From assembly GCA_031279495.1 (NCBI GenBank), contig JAITIJ010000064.1, positions 1-11,140 of the forward strand: a DNA stretch of 11,140 bases, written 5' to 3'. The translations under genes and the position numbers were made by a program. How positions within the stretch are numbered: position 1 is the stretch's first letter; each line of letters starts with the position of its first letter. The DNA is from Holosporales bacterium (GTDB lineage Bacteria; Pseudomonadota; Alphaproteobacteria; UBA3830; JAIRMZ01). Below, in pieces: positions 1-7,182 of this stretch. The notes under the pieces are model-generated. The model was given only the letters and a program-made list of their open reading frames with translations. It ran no database searches and had not been told where the DNA came from.

Positions 1-19
1 ATGCCCCCTCTTTTGTTTT

Positions 20-1375
20 TTACAGTTCTTCTTGCGGTTCTATAGCTGGAGAAATAGGGAATTTCTTCTTAAAAAATAAGGAACCATCTAGTCTAAAACC
101 ATGCTCCTCTAGAATCTTAGGAATAGTTATCCCCCGCTTTATATGGGCAGCCATTGCCATTAAGCTGTCCAAATCACTTTGTTGTAGCATTAGCGTCTGC
201 AAGACAAACTCGCAGCTTTCTAGGTTTTCTTCTGCATCTAGCGTTCCGTAGTATGCATCTTTTAGAGCTTCGCATTTTTCGAGCACCAGATACAGCTTCC
301 CTTCCATTGAACTTCCTGGCAAATTGCCTAGATTCACCAGTCCTGACAACTCTGCTAATACTTCTGGGTTCTCGCATTCTTCTTTCAGCTTGGATTGAAT
401 GGTCTTGAGGTGAAGCGTTATACCTTTAAGAATTCCCATGGAAGGCTCGAAAACAGCCAAATATTTCAAAATATCCGCCAAAGCACACCGCAATTCAGAA
501 GTATTGTAGCTTATTTGTGGTGGATTCCATAGATTTTTACAGTTAGGAGGCCAGGGAATTGGTTTATATGGGTCGTACCCAGAAACTGGCTTCGCAACGC
601 CATCGTGCCCTTTAAGATAGCCGATATCGTAGGTTTCTTGCAGTTCACGAATGTCACTCGCTGTAAAATGCAACAACGCAGAACTACACGTCGATATGAC
701 TCCGTTAGGAGATAAGTATTTACGCAAGAAAAAGATGTTTTGGGCAGGAGATTGTAAATCTGAATCAACTACGAAATCGTGGAAACGATTCCCTCCACAA
801 AGAAGATTGATGTCGTCTATAAAGTAATCTATCTGTCCTTCTAGGAAGGGGAATTTCTCTAAGTCAGAAACAAACCCTTTTATCCCCCATGCGTTCTTTG
901 GCATATTCTCCACTATGAACCGGCCTTCGCAAATGCATGGATCGAGGAAGAGATAGCGCGTCTTTGTTGTAGGACAATGAAAACGCATCTTTGGACGCCC
1001 TGACGGTGAAAATCCTGACTCTCCTATTACAAGTACGATGAGAGGCCTTCTTTTCTGCTGATTTCGAAAATAACGATCAAATCCTAAAAATTGCGACGCA
1101 AAGCAGCGTCGTTCTTCATTAAAAATTTGTTGAAATTCACTCCCCCCCAAAGCTTTCTTCCATCCTGGCAGGAAACAAGATTTTTCCATGACTGGAAAAC
1201 AATTTACAATGCATCCTGCTGGAGTTCCTGTTATATCTTTTTCTAGACATAGCTGCGTCAAATTCTCTTCACCTTCCAAAAAATCCTCTTTCTCAGAACC
1301 ATCTCCTTCCATTCCTTTCACATTGAAAGAAATAAAAATAACCATCAGGAGAAATATAGATAACAATTTGTTCAT
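20..1375 (-). CDS. Secreted cysteine-rich protein of unknown function
   Basis: I do not recognise this 451-residue protein. It starts with a typical Sec signal peptide: Lys3, a hydrophobic stretch at about residues 4-18, and probable cleavage near Gly21. The mature part has about 15 cysteines (for example 43, 55, 59, 67, 91, 134, 147, 149), which suggests disulfides outside the cytoplasm. Residues 112-228 have a Rossmann-like rhythm: a strand plus glycine turn (LVIGES, 115-120), a strand ending in Asp-Pro (YLFLDP, 141-146), an acidic strand (IDYFIDD, 182-188), FVVDSD (201-206) and LSPNGVIST (221-229). This order recalls class I SAM-methyltransferases, but the glycine motif is poor, so the resemblance is speculative. 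The C-terminal third (about 295-425) looks mostly helical and charged. The start is supported by GAGGTG five bases upstream. The gene is visibly more AT-rich than the dnaB-radA block. It lies downstream of tRNA-Arg on the same strand. Acquired gene or host-interaction factor are both possible; neither is shown. Confidence 0.85.
   Translation of the reverse strand: MNKLLSIFLLMVIFISFNVKGMEGDGSEKEDFLEGEENLTQLCLEKDITGTPAGCIVNCFPVMEKSCFLPGWKKALGGSEFQQIFNEERRCFASQFLGFDRYFRNQQKRRPLIVLVIGESGFSPSGRPKMRFHCPTTKTRYLFLDPCICEGRFIVENMPKNAWGIKGFVSDLEKFPFLEGQIDYFIDDINLLCGGNRFHDFVVDSDLQSPAQNIFFLRKYLSPNGVISTCSSALLHFTASDIRELQETYDIGYLKGHDGVAKPVSGYDPYKPIPWPPNCKNLWNPPQISYNTSELRCALADILKYLAVFEPSMGILKGITLHLKTIQSKLKEECENPEVLAELSGLVNLGNLPGSSMEGKLYLVLEKCEALKDAYYGTLDAEENLESCEFVLQTLMLQQSDLDSLMAMAAHIKRGITIPKILEEHGFRLDGSLFFKKKFPISPAIEPQEEL
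1142..1148. repeat. Run of seven C (G7 in the coding strand)
   Basis: A C7 run on the plus strand reads as G7 on the coding strand of the secreted-protein gene. It covers the last base of Leu76 and both Gly77 and Gly78. A one-base change in its length would shift frame within the first fifth of the protein. The run itself is certain; any switching role is inference. Confidence 0.6.
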
Positions 1376-1380
1376 TTTAG

Positions 1381-1386
1381 CACCTC
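1381..1386 (-). promoter_or_regulatory. Shine-Dalgarno site of the secreted-protein gene
   Basis: The minus strand reads GAGGTG, then ctaaa, then ATG (1375). This is a strong ribosome binding site at good spacing and it fixes the start of the secreted-protein gene at 1375. Confidence 0.7.
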
Positions 1387-1388
1387 GT

Positions 1389-1416
1389 ATATTATTTAAT
1401 ATTTATCTTATGTCAA
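1389..1416 (-). promoter_or_regulatory. Sigma-70-type promoter before the secreted-protein gene
   Basis: On the minus strand a perfect -35 box TTGACA (1416-1411) is followed after 16 bases by TAATAT (1394-1389), one base from the consensus -10. The surroundings are very AT-rich. Transcription from it would begin near 1382, only about 7 bases before the ATG. That would leave little or none of the Shine-Dalgarno site in the message, so either the leader is extremely short or another promoter is used. Confidence 0.5.
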
Positions 1417-1509
1417 AATAGTTAATTCTTGCTAAATAGAAACACGCATCTTCGATGCATATTTCTTTTAAAATAGTAAAAATTGCGATTGCTTTTTTCT
1501 AAAATCATC

Positions 1510-1586
1510 TGGTGCGCCCGAGGGGATTCGAACCTCTGGCCTTCGCCTCCGGAGGGCGACGCTCTATCCAGCTGAGCTACGGGCGC
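1510..1586 (-). tRNA. tRNA-Arg(CCG)
   Basis: The minus strand folds as a complete 77-nt tRNA. The acceptor stem GCGCCCG/CGGGCGC is perfect, the D arm is GCTC...GAGC, the anticodon stem TCGCC/GGCGA is perfect, and the loop CTCCGGA places CCG at positions 34-36, giving arginine (codon CGG). The T loop is TTCGAAT, the discriminator base is A, and the CCA end is encoded (1512-1510). The T stem AGAGG/CCCCT contains one A-C mismatch at 51-63. The gene stands alone, between the secreted-protein gene and dnaB, and is divergent from dnaB. No strong terminator follows it: only a 5-bp hairpin (GCATC/GATGC, 1446-1458) and some T runs lie in the AT-rich 1387-1509 stretch. Confidence 0.96.
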
Positions 1587-1599
1587 ATAGACCTTTCAA

Positions 1600-1628
1600 C
1601 GGATACAAAACCACTGGGCTATTTGCAA
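1600..1628 (-). promoter_or_regulatory. Candidate promoter of tRNA-Arg
   Basis: The minus strand shows TTGCAA (1628-1623), a 17-base spacer and TATCCG (1605-1600). This would place transcription start about 6 bases before the tRNA, which is suitable for a tRNA gene. The -35 is a fair match to consensus and the -10 a poor one. The same TTGCAA is its own complement, and TAGAAT (1629-1634, plus) could be a -10 for dnaB, so the two divergent promoters may overlap here. Confidence 0.35.
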
Positions 1629-1654
1629 TAGAATTCTTGCTTCTGTTGCTCACC

Positions 1655-1670
1655 ACCTCTTATCAGAGGT
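1655..1670 (+). other. Small inverted repeat in the dnaB leader
   Basis: ACCTCT, four bases (tatc), then AGAGGT form a perfect 6-bp hairpin. It lies 26 bases before the chosen dnaB start and after the candidate -10 at 1629-1634, so it would be in the leader RNA. There is no U run, so it is not a terminator. A role is unproven. Confidence 0.35.
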
Positions 1671-1696
1671 ATCCTTCCAAAAAGAGAAAGTCTAGC

Positions 1697-3139
1697 ATGG
1701 AATTGGCGTTTTCAGAGGGATATCCACAGGGTGTTCCGCACAATCTCGAGGCTGAACAAGCTCTTCTTGGTGCCATCCTTTTAAACAACAAATCCTATGA
1801 GGCTATCTCAGAGTTCCTGCGCCCAGAACATTTCTCGCACGCGGTGCATGGACGCATTTATGCCGTTTTGGACATTCTGATCAATCGAGGCGAAACAGCA
1901 GATCCCATCACCTTAAAAGCGTATTTTGAAGGATCAGAGGACCTGATGCCTGTTGGAGGCGCAAATTATCTCGTGGATTTGGCGGCATCTGTCGTTACGA
2001 TTTACAATGTCGAGGACTACGGGCGCCTTATTTATGACTTTTACCTCCGTCGTCAGATCATTGCGTTGGGAGAAGAAGCTGTCAATAAAGCGCGAGCGTT
2101 TTCTCCCGAAGAAACGGCGTCTCAGCAGGTAGAATATATTGAAGCTAAACTCTTTGAGTTGGTTCCAACAGGTCAGATCCAACAAGGCGTTATTTCTTTT
2201 GAAAAAGCCCTGATTTCGGCTATCTCAATGGCAGAGCAAGCTTACAAGCGGGATAGTCATGTCTCTGGTATTACAACAGGTTTTGCAGATCTAGATCGAT
2301 GGACCGGCGGTTTGCATCCCTCTGATCTTATTATCCTGGCGGGGCGCCCTTCCATGGGAAAAACGGCACTAGCGATGAACATTGGATACAATGCGTCCTT
2401 GGCGGCTCTTAAAAAATCTGGTGGTGGCGGTAGTGTGCTATTTTTCTCTTTAGAGATGTCGTCTGAGCAGTTAGCAACACGGCTGTTGGCTCAAGAAAGT
2501 GGCGTCTCTTCAGATCGCATTCGCCGTGGAGAAGTAAAAAAAGAGGATTTTACGACCTTTGTTGAGGTCAGTCGCAATCTAGCACGCATTCCGTTTCTGA
2601 TCGATGATACAGGGGCGTTATCCATTTCTGCACTCAGAACCCGTGCGCGCCGCGCCAAAAGAAAACATAAAGTGGATCTCATTATCATTGACTATCTGCA
2701 ATTGCTCAGCCCCACAATAGGGAAACGCACAGATAACCGAGTGCAGGAAATCTCCGAGATTACGCGAGCGCTAAAAGCGATTGCAAAAGAACTAAATGTG
2801 CCTATTTTGGCGTTATCGCAGCTCTCACGTGCTGTGGAACAGCGTGACGATAAAAGACCGCAGCTTTCGGATCTAAGGGAATCTGGTTCGATTGAACAAG
2901 ATGCCGATATTGTGATGTTTATCTATCGCGACGAGTATTACGAAGCACGTCGAGAACCTTCTCCTCAAAGTGATAAACATTTGGCTTGGCAAAAGCGTAT
3001 GGCCGAAGTGTATAATCTGGCGGATCTGATTATTGCTAAACAGCGACATGGGCCCGTAGGAACGATTCGGTTACTGTACGACAGCAAAATGACGAAATTT
3101 GGGAATTATATCGACCAGGCAAGGGCACCCCATGGATAG
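1697..3139 (+). CDS. dnaB: Replicative DNA helicase DnaB
   Basis: Hexameric 5'-3' helicase that unwinds DNA at the replication fork and interacts with primase. The protein has 480 residues, usual for the family. The N-terminal domain (about 13-115) opens with the characteristic PHNLEAEQALLGA. The C-terminal RecA-like domain begins near 188 and carries Walker A GRPSMGKT (216-223), SLEM (251-254), Walker B with IIDYLQLL (330-337), ALSQLSR (372-378) and the DLRESGSIEQDAD block (392-404) that includes the arginine-finger region. No intein interrupts it. I chose ATG 1697 because homology begins just after it and AGAGAAAG lies upstream. The frame continues back to a TTG at 1637, but that extension is not family-like. 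It is the first gene of the operon and overlaps alr by 8 bases. Confidence 0.97.
   Translation: MELAFSEGYPQGVPHNLEAEQALLGAILLNNKSYEAISEFLRPEHFSHAVHGRIYAVLDILINRGETADPITLKAYFEGSEDLMPVGGANYLVDLAASVVTIYNVEDYGRLIYDFYLRRQIIALGEEAVNKARAFSPEETASQQVEYIEAKLFELVPTGQIQQGVISFEKALISAISMAEQAYKRDSHVSGITTGFADLDRWTGGLHPSDLIILAGRPSMGKTALAMNIGYNASLAALKKSGGGGSVLFFSLEMSSEQLATRLLAQESGVSSDRIRRGEVKKEDFTTFVEVSRNLARIPFLIDDTGALSISALRTRARRAKRKHKVDLIIIDYLQLLSPTIGKRTDNRVQEISEITRALKAIAKELNVPILALSQLSRAVEQRDDKRPQLSDLRESGSIEQDADIVMFIYRDEYYEARREPSPQSDKHLAWQKRMAEVYNLADLIIAKQRHGPVGTIRLLYDSKMTKFGNYIDQARAPHG
3121..3125 (+). promoter_or_regulatory. Shine-Dalgarno site deciding the alr start
   Basis: AAGGG lies six bases before ATG 3132, inside the end of dnaB. 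It supports this ATG over the upstream in-frame TTG at 3099. Confidence 0.55.
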
Positions 3140-4298
3140 AGAAGGTCTAGATCTTTTGCCTCCTCAAGCGCTGTCTGCGATCCGCATAGATCTAGCCTGT
3201 GTGCAGCACAACTACTGTGCTTTGCAGAAACTACTTAAAGACTCCGGCAGCCTACAGACACGCTGTGGTAGCGTTGTTAAGGCCAACGCTTACGGAACGG
3301 GCGCGGTTCCTGTGGCGGGCGCCCTTTCAAAAATAGGATGTCAAGATTTCTTCGTTGCAGATTGCGATGAGGGGATACATTTGCGCGTCCATCTCAAGAA
3401 TGAGCAGATTTACGTTTTTTCTGGCGTAGTCGCTAATACAGCTCCTCTTTTCGTTGAGTACAACTTGATTCCTGTGTTACTCCATAAGGAACAAATCTTA
3501 TATTGGCACAATGAAGCGCAGCGCCTGGAGCGAAAATTACCTGCTGTGGTGCATGTTGATACTGGCATGTCGCGTTCTGGCCTGATGGCCAAGGATATAG
3601 AGTGGTTACTCGACAATAAAAGCGTTTTAGACGCATTTGACCTGCGTTTTATCATGAGCCATTTGGCGTGTTCGTGCGATCGATCGGCGCTCTTTAACGA
3701 AATTCAGCTCGAACGATTCCGTGCGCTTCTGGCGCATTTTCCAAAAGTACAGGCGAGTTTCGTTGCCTCTGAAGGTATCGCTTTCGGTCGTACTTACCAT
3801 TTTGATCTCGTCCGTCCTGGTAAGTTTTTGCTCGGACTGGGCTACTCAGAATATGCTTCCTTAAAGCCTGTGATCAGGATTTATGGCCGTGTGTTAGAAG
3901 TTATGGATGTTGAACCGGGCCAAAGCATTGGGTACGAAGGGTTTTACACTTTTGAACGCCATGGACAAGCGGCCTCTTTAGGAATTGGATATGCTGATGG
4001 TATTGCGCGATCACTCGGTAACCGAGGAAGCGTGAAAATCAAAGGTAAATATGCTCCTATTGTTGGTCGCATTTCGATGGATTGCGTTTCCATTGATATC
4101 GCCGGCATCGATGATGTTAAACCTGGCGATTGGGCTACGCTGGTTGACGAGAACATCTCTTTAGAGCACATCGCCCAATATACTGGAACGATTTCGCGTG
4201 AGGTCAGTTGTCTGTTAGGGGCACGTCCCTATAGACTCTACCACACAGGAGAAAACACGTATGAGGTTTGTCCGTCTTTTGGGATGCGCTGTTCTTAG
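3132..4298 (+). CDS. alr: Alanine racemase
   Basis: PLP-dependent enzyme that interconverts L- and D-alanine in the cytoplasm, supplying D-Ala for peptidoglycan. The protein has 388 residues. The PLP-lysine motif is VVKANAYG, with Lys50. The barrel motif HVDTGMSRSG (141-150) and the phosphate-binding RPGKFLLGLGY (228-238) are present. The second catalytic base, a tyrosine, lies in SIGYEGFY (Tyr268), followed by LGIGYADG. The late motif VGRISMDCVSIDI contains the conserved Met. Two small departures from the usual consensus are T instead of H after AYG and SEGIAFG instead of an NSAG-like motif. The last 20 or so residues run past the usual end (RPYRLY) because the gene continues into mlaE with a 38-base overlap. 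An intact alr implies peptidoglycan synthesis, or at least D-alanine use. Confidence 0.95.
   Translation: MDREGLDLLPPQALSAIRIDLACVQHNYCALQKLLKDSGSLQTRCGSVVKANAYGTGAVPVAGALSKIGCQDFFVADCDEGIHLRVHLKNEQIYVFSGVVANTAPLFVEYNLIPVLLHKEQILYWHNEAQRLERKLPAVVHVDTGMSRSGLMAKDIEWLLDNKSVLDAFDLRFIMSHLACSCDRSALFNEIQLERFRALLAHFPKVQASFVASEGIAFGRTYHFDLVRPGKFLLGLGYSEYASLKPVIRIYGRVLEVMDVEPGQSIGYEGFYTFERHGQAASLGIGYADGIARSLGNRGSVKIKGKYAPIVGRISMDCVSIDIAGIDDVKPGDWATLVDENISLEHIAQYTGTISREVSCLLGARPYRLYHTGENTYEVCPSFGMRCS
4247..4251 (+). promoter_or_regulatory. Shine-Dalgarno site deciding the mlaE start
   Basis: AGGAG lies nine bases before ATG 4261, inside alr. It supports the overlapping start over the in-frame GTG codons at 4300 and 4312. 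Confidence 0.6.
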
Positions 4299-5034
4299 AG
4301 TGCTTGCGCGTGTGGGACATTTTGCCCTTTTTGCTTTCAAGGGCTTGGCAGGATGTGTGACTCCACCTGTTTATGGCTACACCTTATTACAACAGTGTTT
4401 GGCTGTTGGTTTTTATGCGCTCCCTGTTGTAGGGCTTACAGCGGTTTTTGCGGGATTCGTTCTAGCGTTGCAGAGCTGTTCTGGCTTTGCAGGTTTATCG
4501 AGCGAAAATACGGTTGCAGCTGTTGTTGTCGTTGCTATTACCCGCGAATTAGGCCCCGTTTTAGCGGGTCTTATGGTTGCTGGTCGGACGAGTGCGGCAA
4601 TGGCCGCTGAAATTGGTTCTATGCGGGTGAGCGAGCAAATTGATGCTTTGGAAACTCTCAGTGTCAATCCCTTCAAGTTTTTGGTTGCTCCACGTGTGAT
4701 TGCGAGCGTTTGTATGATGCCTCTTTTGGTGCTGATTGCAGATATTATCGGCATCTTTGGTGGTTTTTTTGTAGGAATTACACGTCTATCCTTCTCTTTT
4801 GGCCTTTACCTTGATCAATTAGTAAAGCACACAGCAACTTTCGATGTTTTTGCTGGCCTTATAAAAGCGGCCTGTTTTGGCTTTTCCATTGCGTTATGCG
4901 GCTGCTACTACGGTTTTACGACTGTTAAAGGAGCCCGAGGTGTAGGAGAAGCTGCAACTTATGCTGTTGTGTCTTCTTCTATTGGCATTCTTATGCTGAA
5001 CTATCTTATTACGACCCTCTTTTTTGGCTTATAA
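4261..5034 (+). CDS. mlaE: MlaE-type lipid ABC transporter permease
   Basis: Inner-membrane permease of an MCE-type system that moves phospholipids between inner and outer membrane. The protein has 257 residues, normal for MlaE. About five hydrophobic segments are visible (roughly 51-70, 85-105, 148-172, 196-215, 232-254). The family signature runs from ITRELGPVLAG (93-103) through AGRTSAAMAAEIGSM (107-121) to EQIDALETLSVNP (125-137). This is the cytoplasmic coupling helix that meets the ATPase. The strong Shine-Dalgarno site at 4247-4251 supports the start, giving a 38-base overlap with alr and hence translational coupling. mlaF begins one base after its stop. The partners MlaB, MlaC and MlaD are not in the window. 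Confidence 0.93.
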   Translation: MRFVRLLGCAVLRVLARVGHFALFAFKGLAGCVTPPVYGYTLLQQCLAVGFYALPVVGLTAVFAGFVLALQSCSGFAGLSSENTVAAVVVVAITRELGPVLAGLMVAGRTSAAMAAEIGSMRVSEQIDALETLSVNPFKFLVAPRVIASVCMMPLLVLIADIIGIFGGFFVGITRLSFSFGLYLDQLVKHTATFDVFAGLIKAACFGFSIALCGCYYGFTTVKGARGVGEAATYAVVSSSIGILMLNYLITTLFFGL

Positions 5035-5035
5035 G

Positions 5036-5788
5036 ATGATTGTTCTAGAGAAAATCACAAAGATCTTTGGGGAGGATTCGTCACGCACGCTTCCTGTTCT
5101 TCGGGGCATTGATTTGCAAATTGAAAAAGGCGCTTCGTACGTTGTATTAGGACGTTCTGGTGTTGGAAAATCGGTGCTACTGAAGGTCTTGCTCGGTCTT
5201 TTCCCGATGACTTCAGGAGACGCCTTTGTTGAGGGCCTTTCTGTTCATGATCGAACTCATCGCCATACTTATCTACGCTATTTTGGAATGCTATTTCAGG
5301 GAGGTGCTCTCTTTGATTCCATGACGATTTTAGGCAACATCGTTTTTGCCTTGACAGAACGTGGAGTGCCGCGCAAACAAGCAACAGAGATTGCACGCGA
5401 AAAGCTTACAGCCGTTGGATTAGGAGAGGCGCGCGTTAGGACTCTGTTCCCTTCGGAACTCTCTGGCGGTATGCAAAAACGAGCCGCACTCGCCCGTGCG
5501 ATTGCACTGGATCCAAAGATCTTGCTTTTTGATGAGCCCACAACGGGACTTGACCCCATAACAAGCTCAAAAATCGCCTATCTATTGCGAGACACAGTGC
5601 AAACGCTTGGTGCTACTGCGATAACGATCACGCACGATCTCGTTACGGCACGTGTTTTGGCTGATCGAATATGCCTGTTGGAAGACGGACAGATTGCCTG
5701 GCAAGGAACGCAAGAAGAACTCGAGACGACCGACAATCCGCAAATGATCAGCCTATTGAAAGCGGCAAAAGGCGAACGCGCTTTATGA
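5036..5788 (+). CDS. mlaF: MlaF-type lipid ABC transporter ATPase
   Basis: Cytoplasmic ATPase that powers the MlaE permease. The protein has 250 residues with all ABC motifs in order: Walker A GRSGVGKS (39-46), Q-loop in FGMLFQGGALFDSMT (83-97, characteristic of the MlaF/Mkl group), signature LSGGM (142-146), Walker B LLFDEPTTGLDP (163-174) and switch histidine His200 in ITITHD. ATG 5036 starts just after the mlaE stop and has no clear Shine-Dalgarno site, so its translation probably depends on ribosomes finishing mlaE. An in-frame TTG at 5024 exists but is less likely. The stop overlaps the radA start as ATGA. Confidence 0.94.
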   Translation: MIVLEKITKIFGEDSSRTLPVLRGIDLQIEKGASYVVLGRSGVGKSVLLKVLLGLFPMTSGDAFVEGLSVHDRTHRHTYLRYFGMLFQGGALFDSMTILGNIVFALTERGVPRKQATEIAREKLTAVGLGEARVRTLFPSELSGGMQKRAALARAIALDPKILLFDEPTTGLDPITSSKIAYLLRDTVQTLGATAITITHDLVTARVLADRICLLEDGQIAWQGTQEELETTDNPQMISLLKAAKGERAL

Positions 5789-7182
5789 AAAAGCTAAAAC
5801 GCGTTTATGTGTGCCAGGCGTGCGGTGCAACGTTTCCAAAATGGATAGGGCGATGCGATGCGTGTGGTGCGTGGAATACGCTGGTGGAAGAAATTGAAGA
5901 CATTTTGCCTTCCTCTGTTGTCTCTGTTCCAGGGAAATCCTTGGAATTATGCCCTTTGGATGGTCCGCTGGTGCATGTCGATCGGCTTTTAAGTGGCGTT
6001 ACGGAATTTGATCGAGTCTGTGGCGGCGGAATAGTAACGGGATCCATTCTTCTTCTTGGTGGAGAGCCCGGTATTGGGAAATCTACTCTTTTATTACAAC
6101 TTCTCGCTCGTTTATCAAAAGCCTATCCTTGTTTGTATGTCTCAGGAGAAGAGGCGGTCGATCAGATTCGTTTGCGTGCACGACGCTTGCGCATCGAAAA
6201 GACTGCCGTATCCTTAATTGCCACAACGCGCTTAGAAGATGTTCTTGAAACACTTGCACAGCATCAAGGGGCCTTTCGAGTGCTTGTTATCGATTCGATT
6301 CAGACACTAAGCACTTCTTTGCTTGATTCAGCAGCAGGAACGGTTGCGCAAGTGCGTGCAACAACAAGTGCTCTTACTGAGCTTGCAAAAACGAAAGGAC
6401 TTGTCGTTTTGTTGGTTGGACATGTGACCAAGGACGGAATGCTTGCAGGGCCAAAAGTGCTCGAGCATATGGTTGATACAGTATTGTATTTTGAAGGCGA
6501 CCGTGGGCAGCCCTTTCGTCTGTTGCGTTCAGTAAAGAATCGCTTTGGTGCGTGTGACGAACTTGGGGTGTTTGAAATGCATGATACGGGATTAGCTGAA
6601 GTGCCCAACCCTTCAGCGATATTCTTAACGCAACGCCAAGAGCCTGTTCCTGGTACAGCCGTTTTCGTCAGTATCGAAGGCACGCGTCCATTGGTAGTTG
6701 AAATCCAAGCTCTTGTTGGATCAACCGGATTTTCCACTCCGCGCCGGTCGGTTGTTGGATGGGATATTAACCGCCTACATATGATTATCGCCGTTTTGGA
6801 AACACGGTGCCGTTTTGCGTTTGGGCAACGAGATGTGTATTTGAGTGTTACAGGCGGCTTGAGGTTGAATGAACCCGCAGCAGATCTTGCTGTTGCTGCG
6901 GCTTTGGCTTCAGCACTTACGAACGTTGCTTTGCCGTTGAATACAGTGATTTTCGGGGAAGTTGGCTTAACCGGAGAGATCCGATCTGTTTCGCATCATA
7001 CTGTACGCCTAAAAGAAGCACATAAACTGGGCTTTAAACATGCCTTTATGCCGAAAGATAAGAAAAAAGGGGCTGAGCTTCTTGAAGGCCATTGTATTCA
7101 GAGCTTGCAAGAATGTTTGCGCACCTTAGATATGGTTCCACGCAGAGGCAGAACAGGTTCTTCGACGCTAGAAGACACCTGA
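5785..7182 (+). CDS. radA: DNA repair and recombination ATPase RadA (Sms)
   Basis: RecA-like ATPase that helps process recombination intermediates by driving branch migration. The protein has 465 residues, normal for the family. An N-terminal C4 zinc finger uses Cys10, Cys13, Cys24 and Cys27 (YVCQACG...RCDACGAW). Walker A is GEPGIGKST (93-101) and Walker B LVIDSIQTL (168-176). The RadA-specific KNRFG motif is at 251-255. A Lon-like C-terminal domain follows (about 290-450), including VTGGLRLNEPAADLAVAAA and GEVGLTGEIR. The start is ATG 5785, four bases inside mlaF (ATGA overlap); the zinc finger begins at once, ruling out longer reading-frame extensions. It is the last gene of the dnaB-radA block. 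A 156-base gap follows with no convincing terminator. Confidence 0.97.
   Translation: MKKLKRVYVCQACGATFPKWIGRCDACGAWNTLVEEIEDILPSSVVSVPGKSLELCPLDGPLVHVDRLLSGVTEFDRVCGGGIVTGSILLLGGEPGIGKSTLLLQLLARLSKAYPCLYVSGEEAVDQIRLRARRLRIEKTAVSLIATTRLEDVLETLAQHQGAFRVLVIDSIQTLSTSLLDSAAGTVAQVRATTSALTELAKTKGLVVLLVGHVTKDGMLAGPKVLEHMVDTVLYFEGDRGQPFRLLRSVKNRFGACDELGVFEMHDTGLAEVPNPSAIFLTQRQEPVPGTAVFVSIEGTRPLVVEIQALVGSTGFSTPRRSVVGWDINRLHMIIAVLETRCRFAFGQRDVYLSVTGGLRLNEPAADLAVAAALASALTNVALPLNTVIFGEVGLTGEIRSVSHHTVRLKEAHKLGFKHAFMPKDKKKGAELLEGHCIQSLQECLRTLDMVPRRGRTGSSTLEDT

Noticed and set aside
1637..1696. In-frame extension of dnaB back to a TTG at 1637
   Set aside because: The extra 20 residues do not look like DnaB, the start is a TTG, and the ATG at 1697 begins where family similarity starts.
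1719..1728. DnaA-box-like TATCCACA early in dnaB
   Set aside because: A single near match inside coding sequence with no cluster or AT-rich unwinding element; not evidence of an origin.
4413..4754. 113-codon minus-strand ORF within mlaE
   Set aside because: Antisense shadow of a gene with strong family motifs; no signal of its own.
6300..6737. 145-codon minus-strand ORF within radA
   Set aside because: Antisense shadow of the RadA ATPase and KNRFG region; composition explained by the sense gene.
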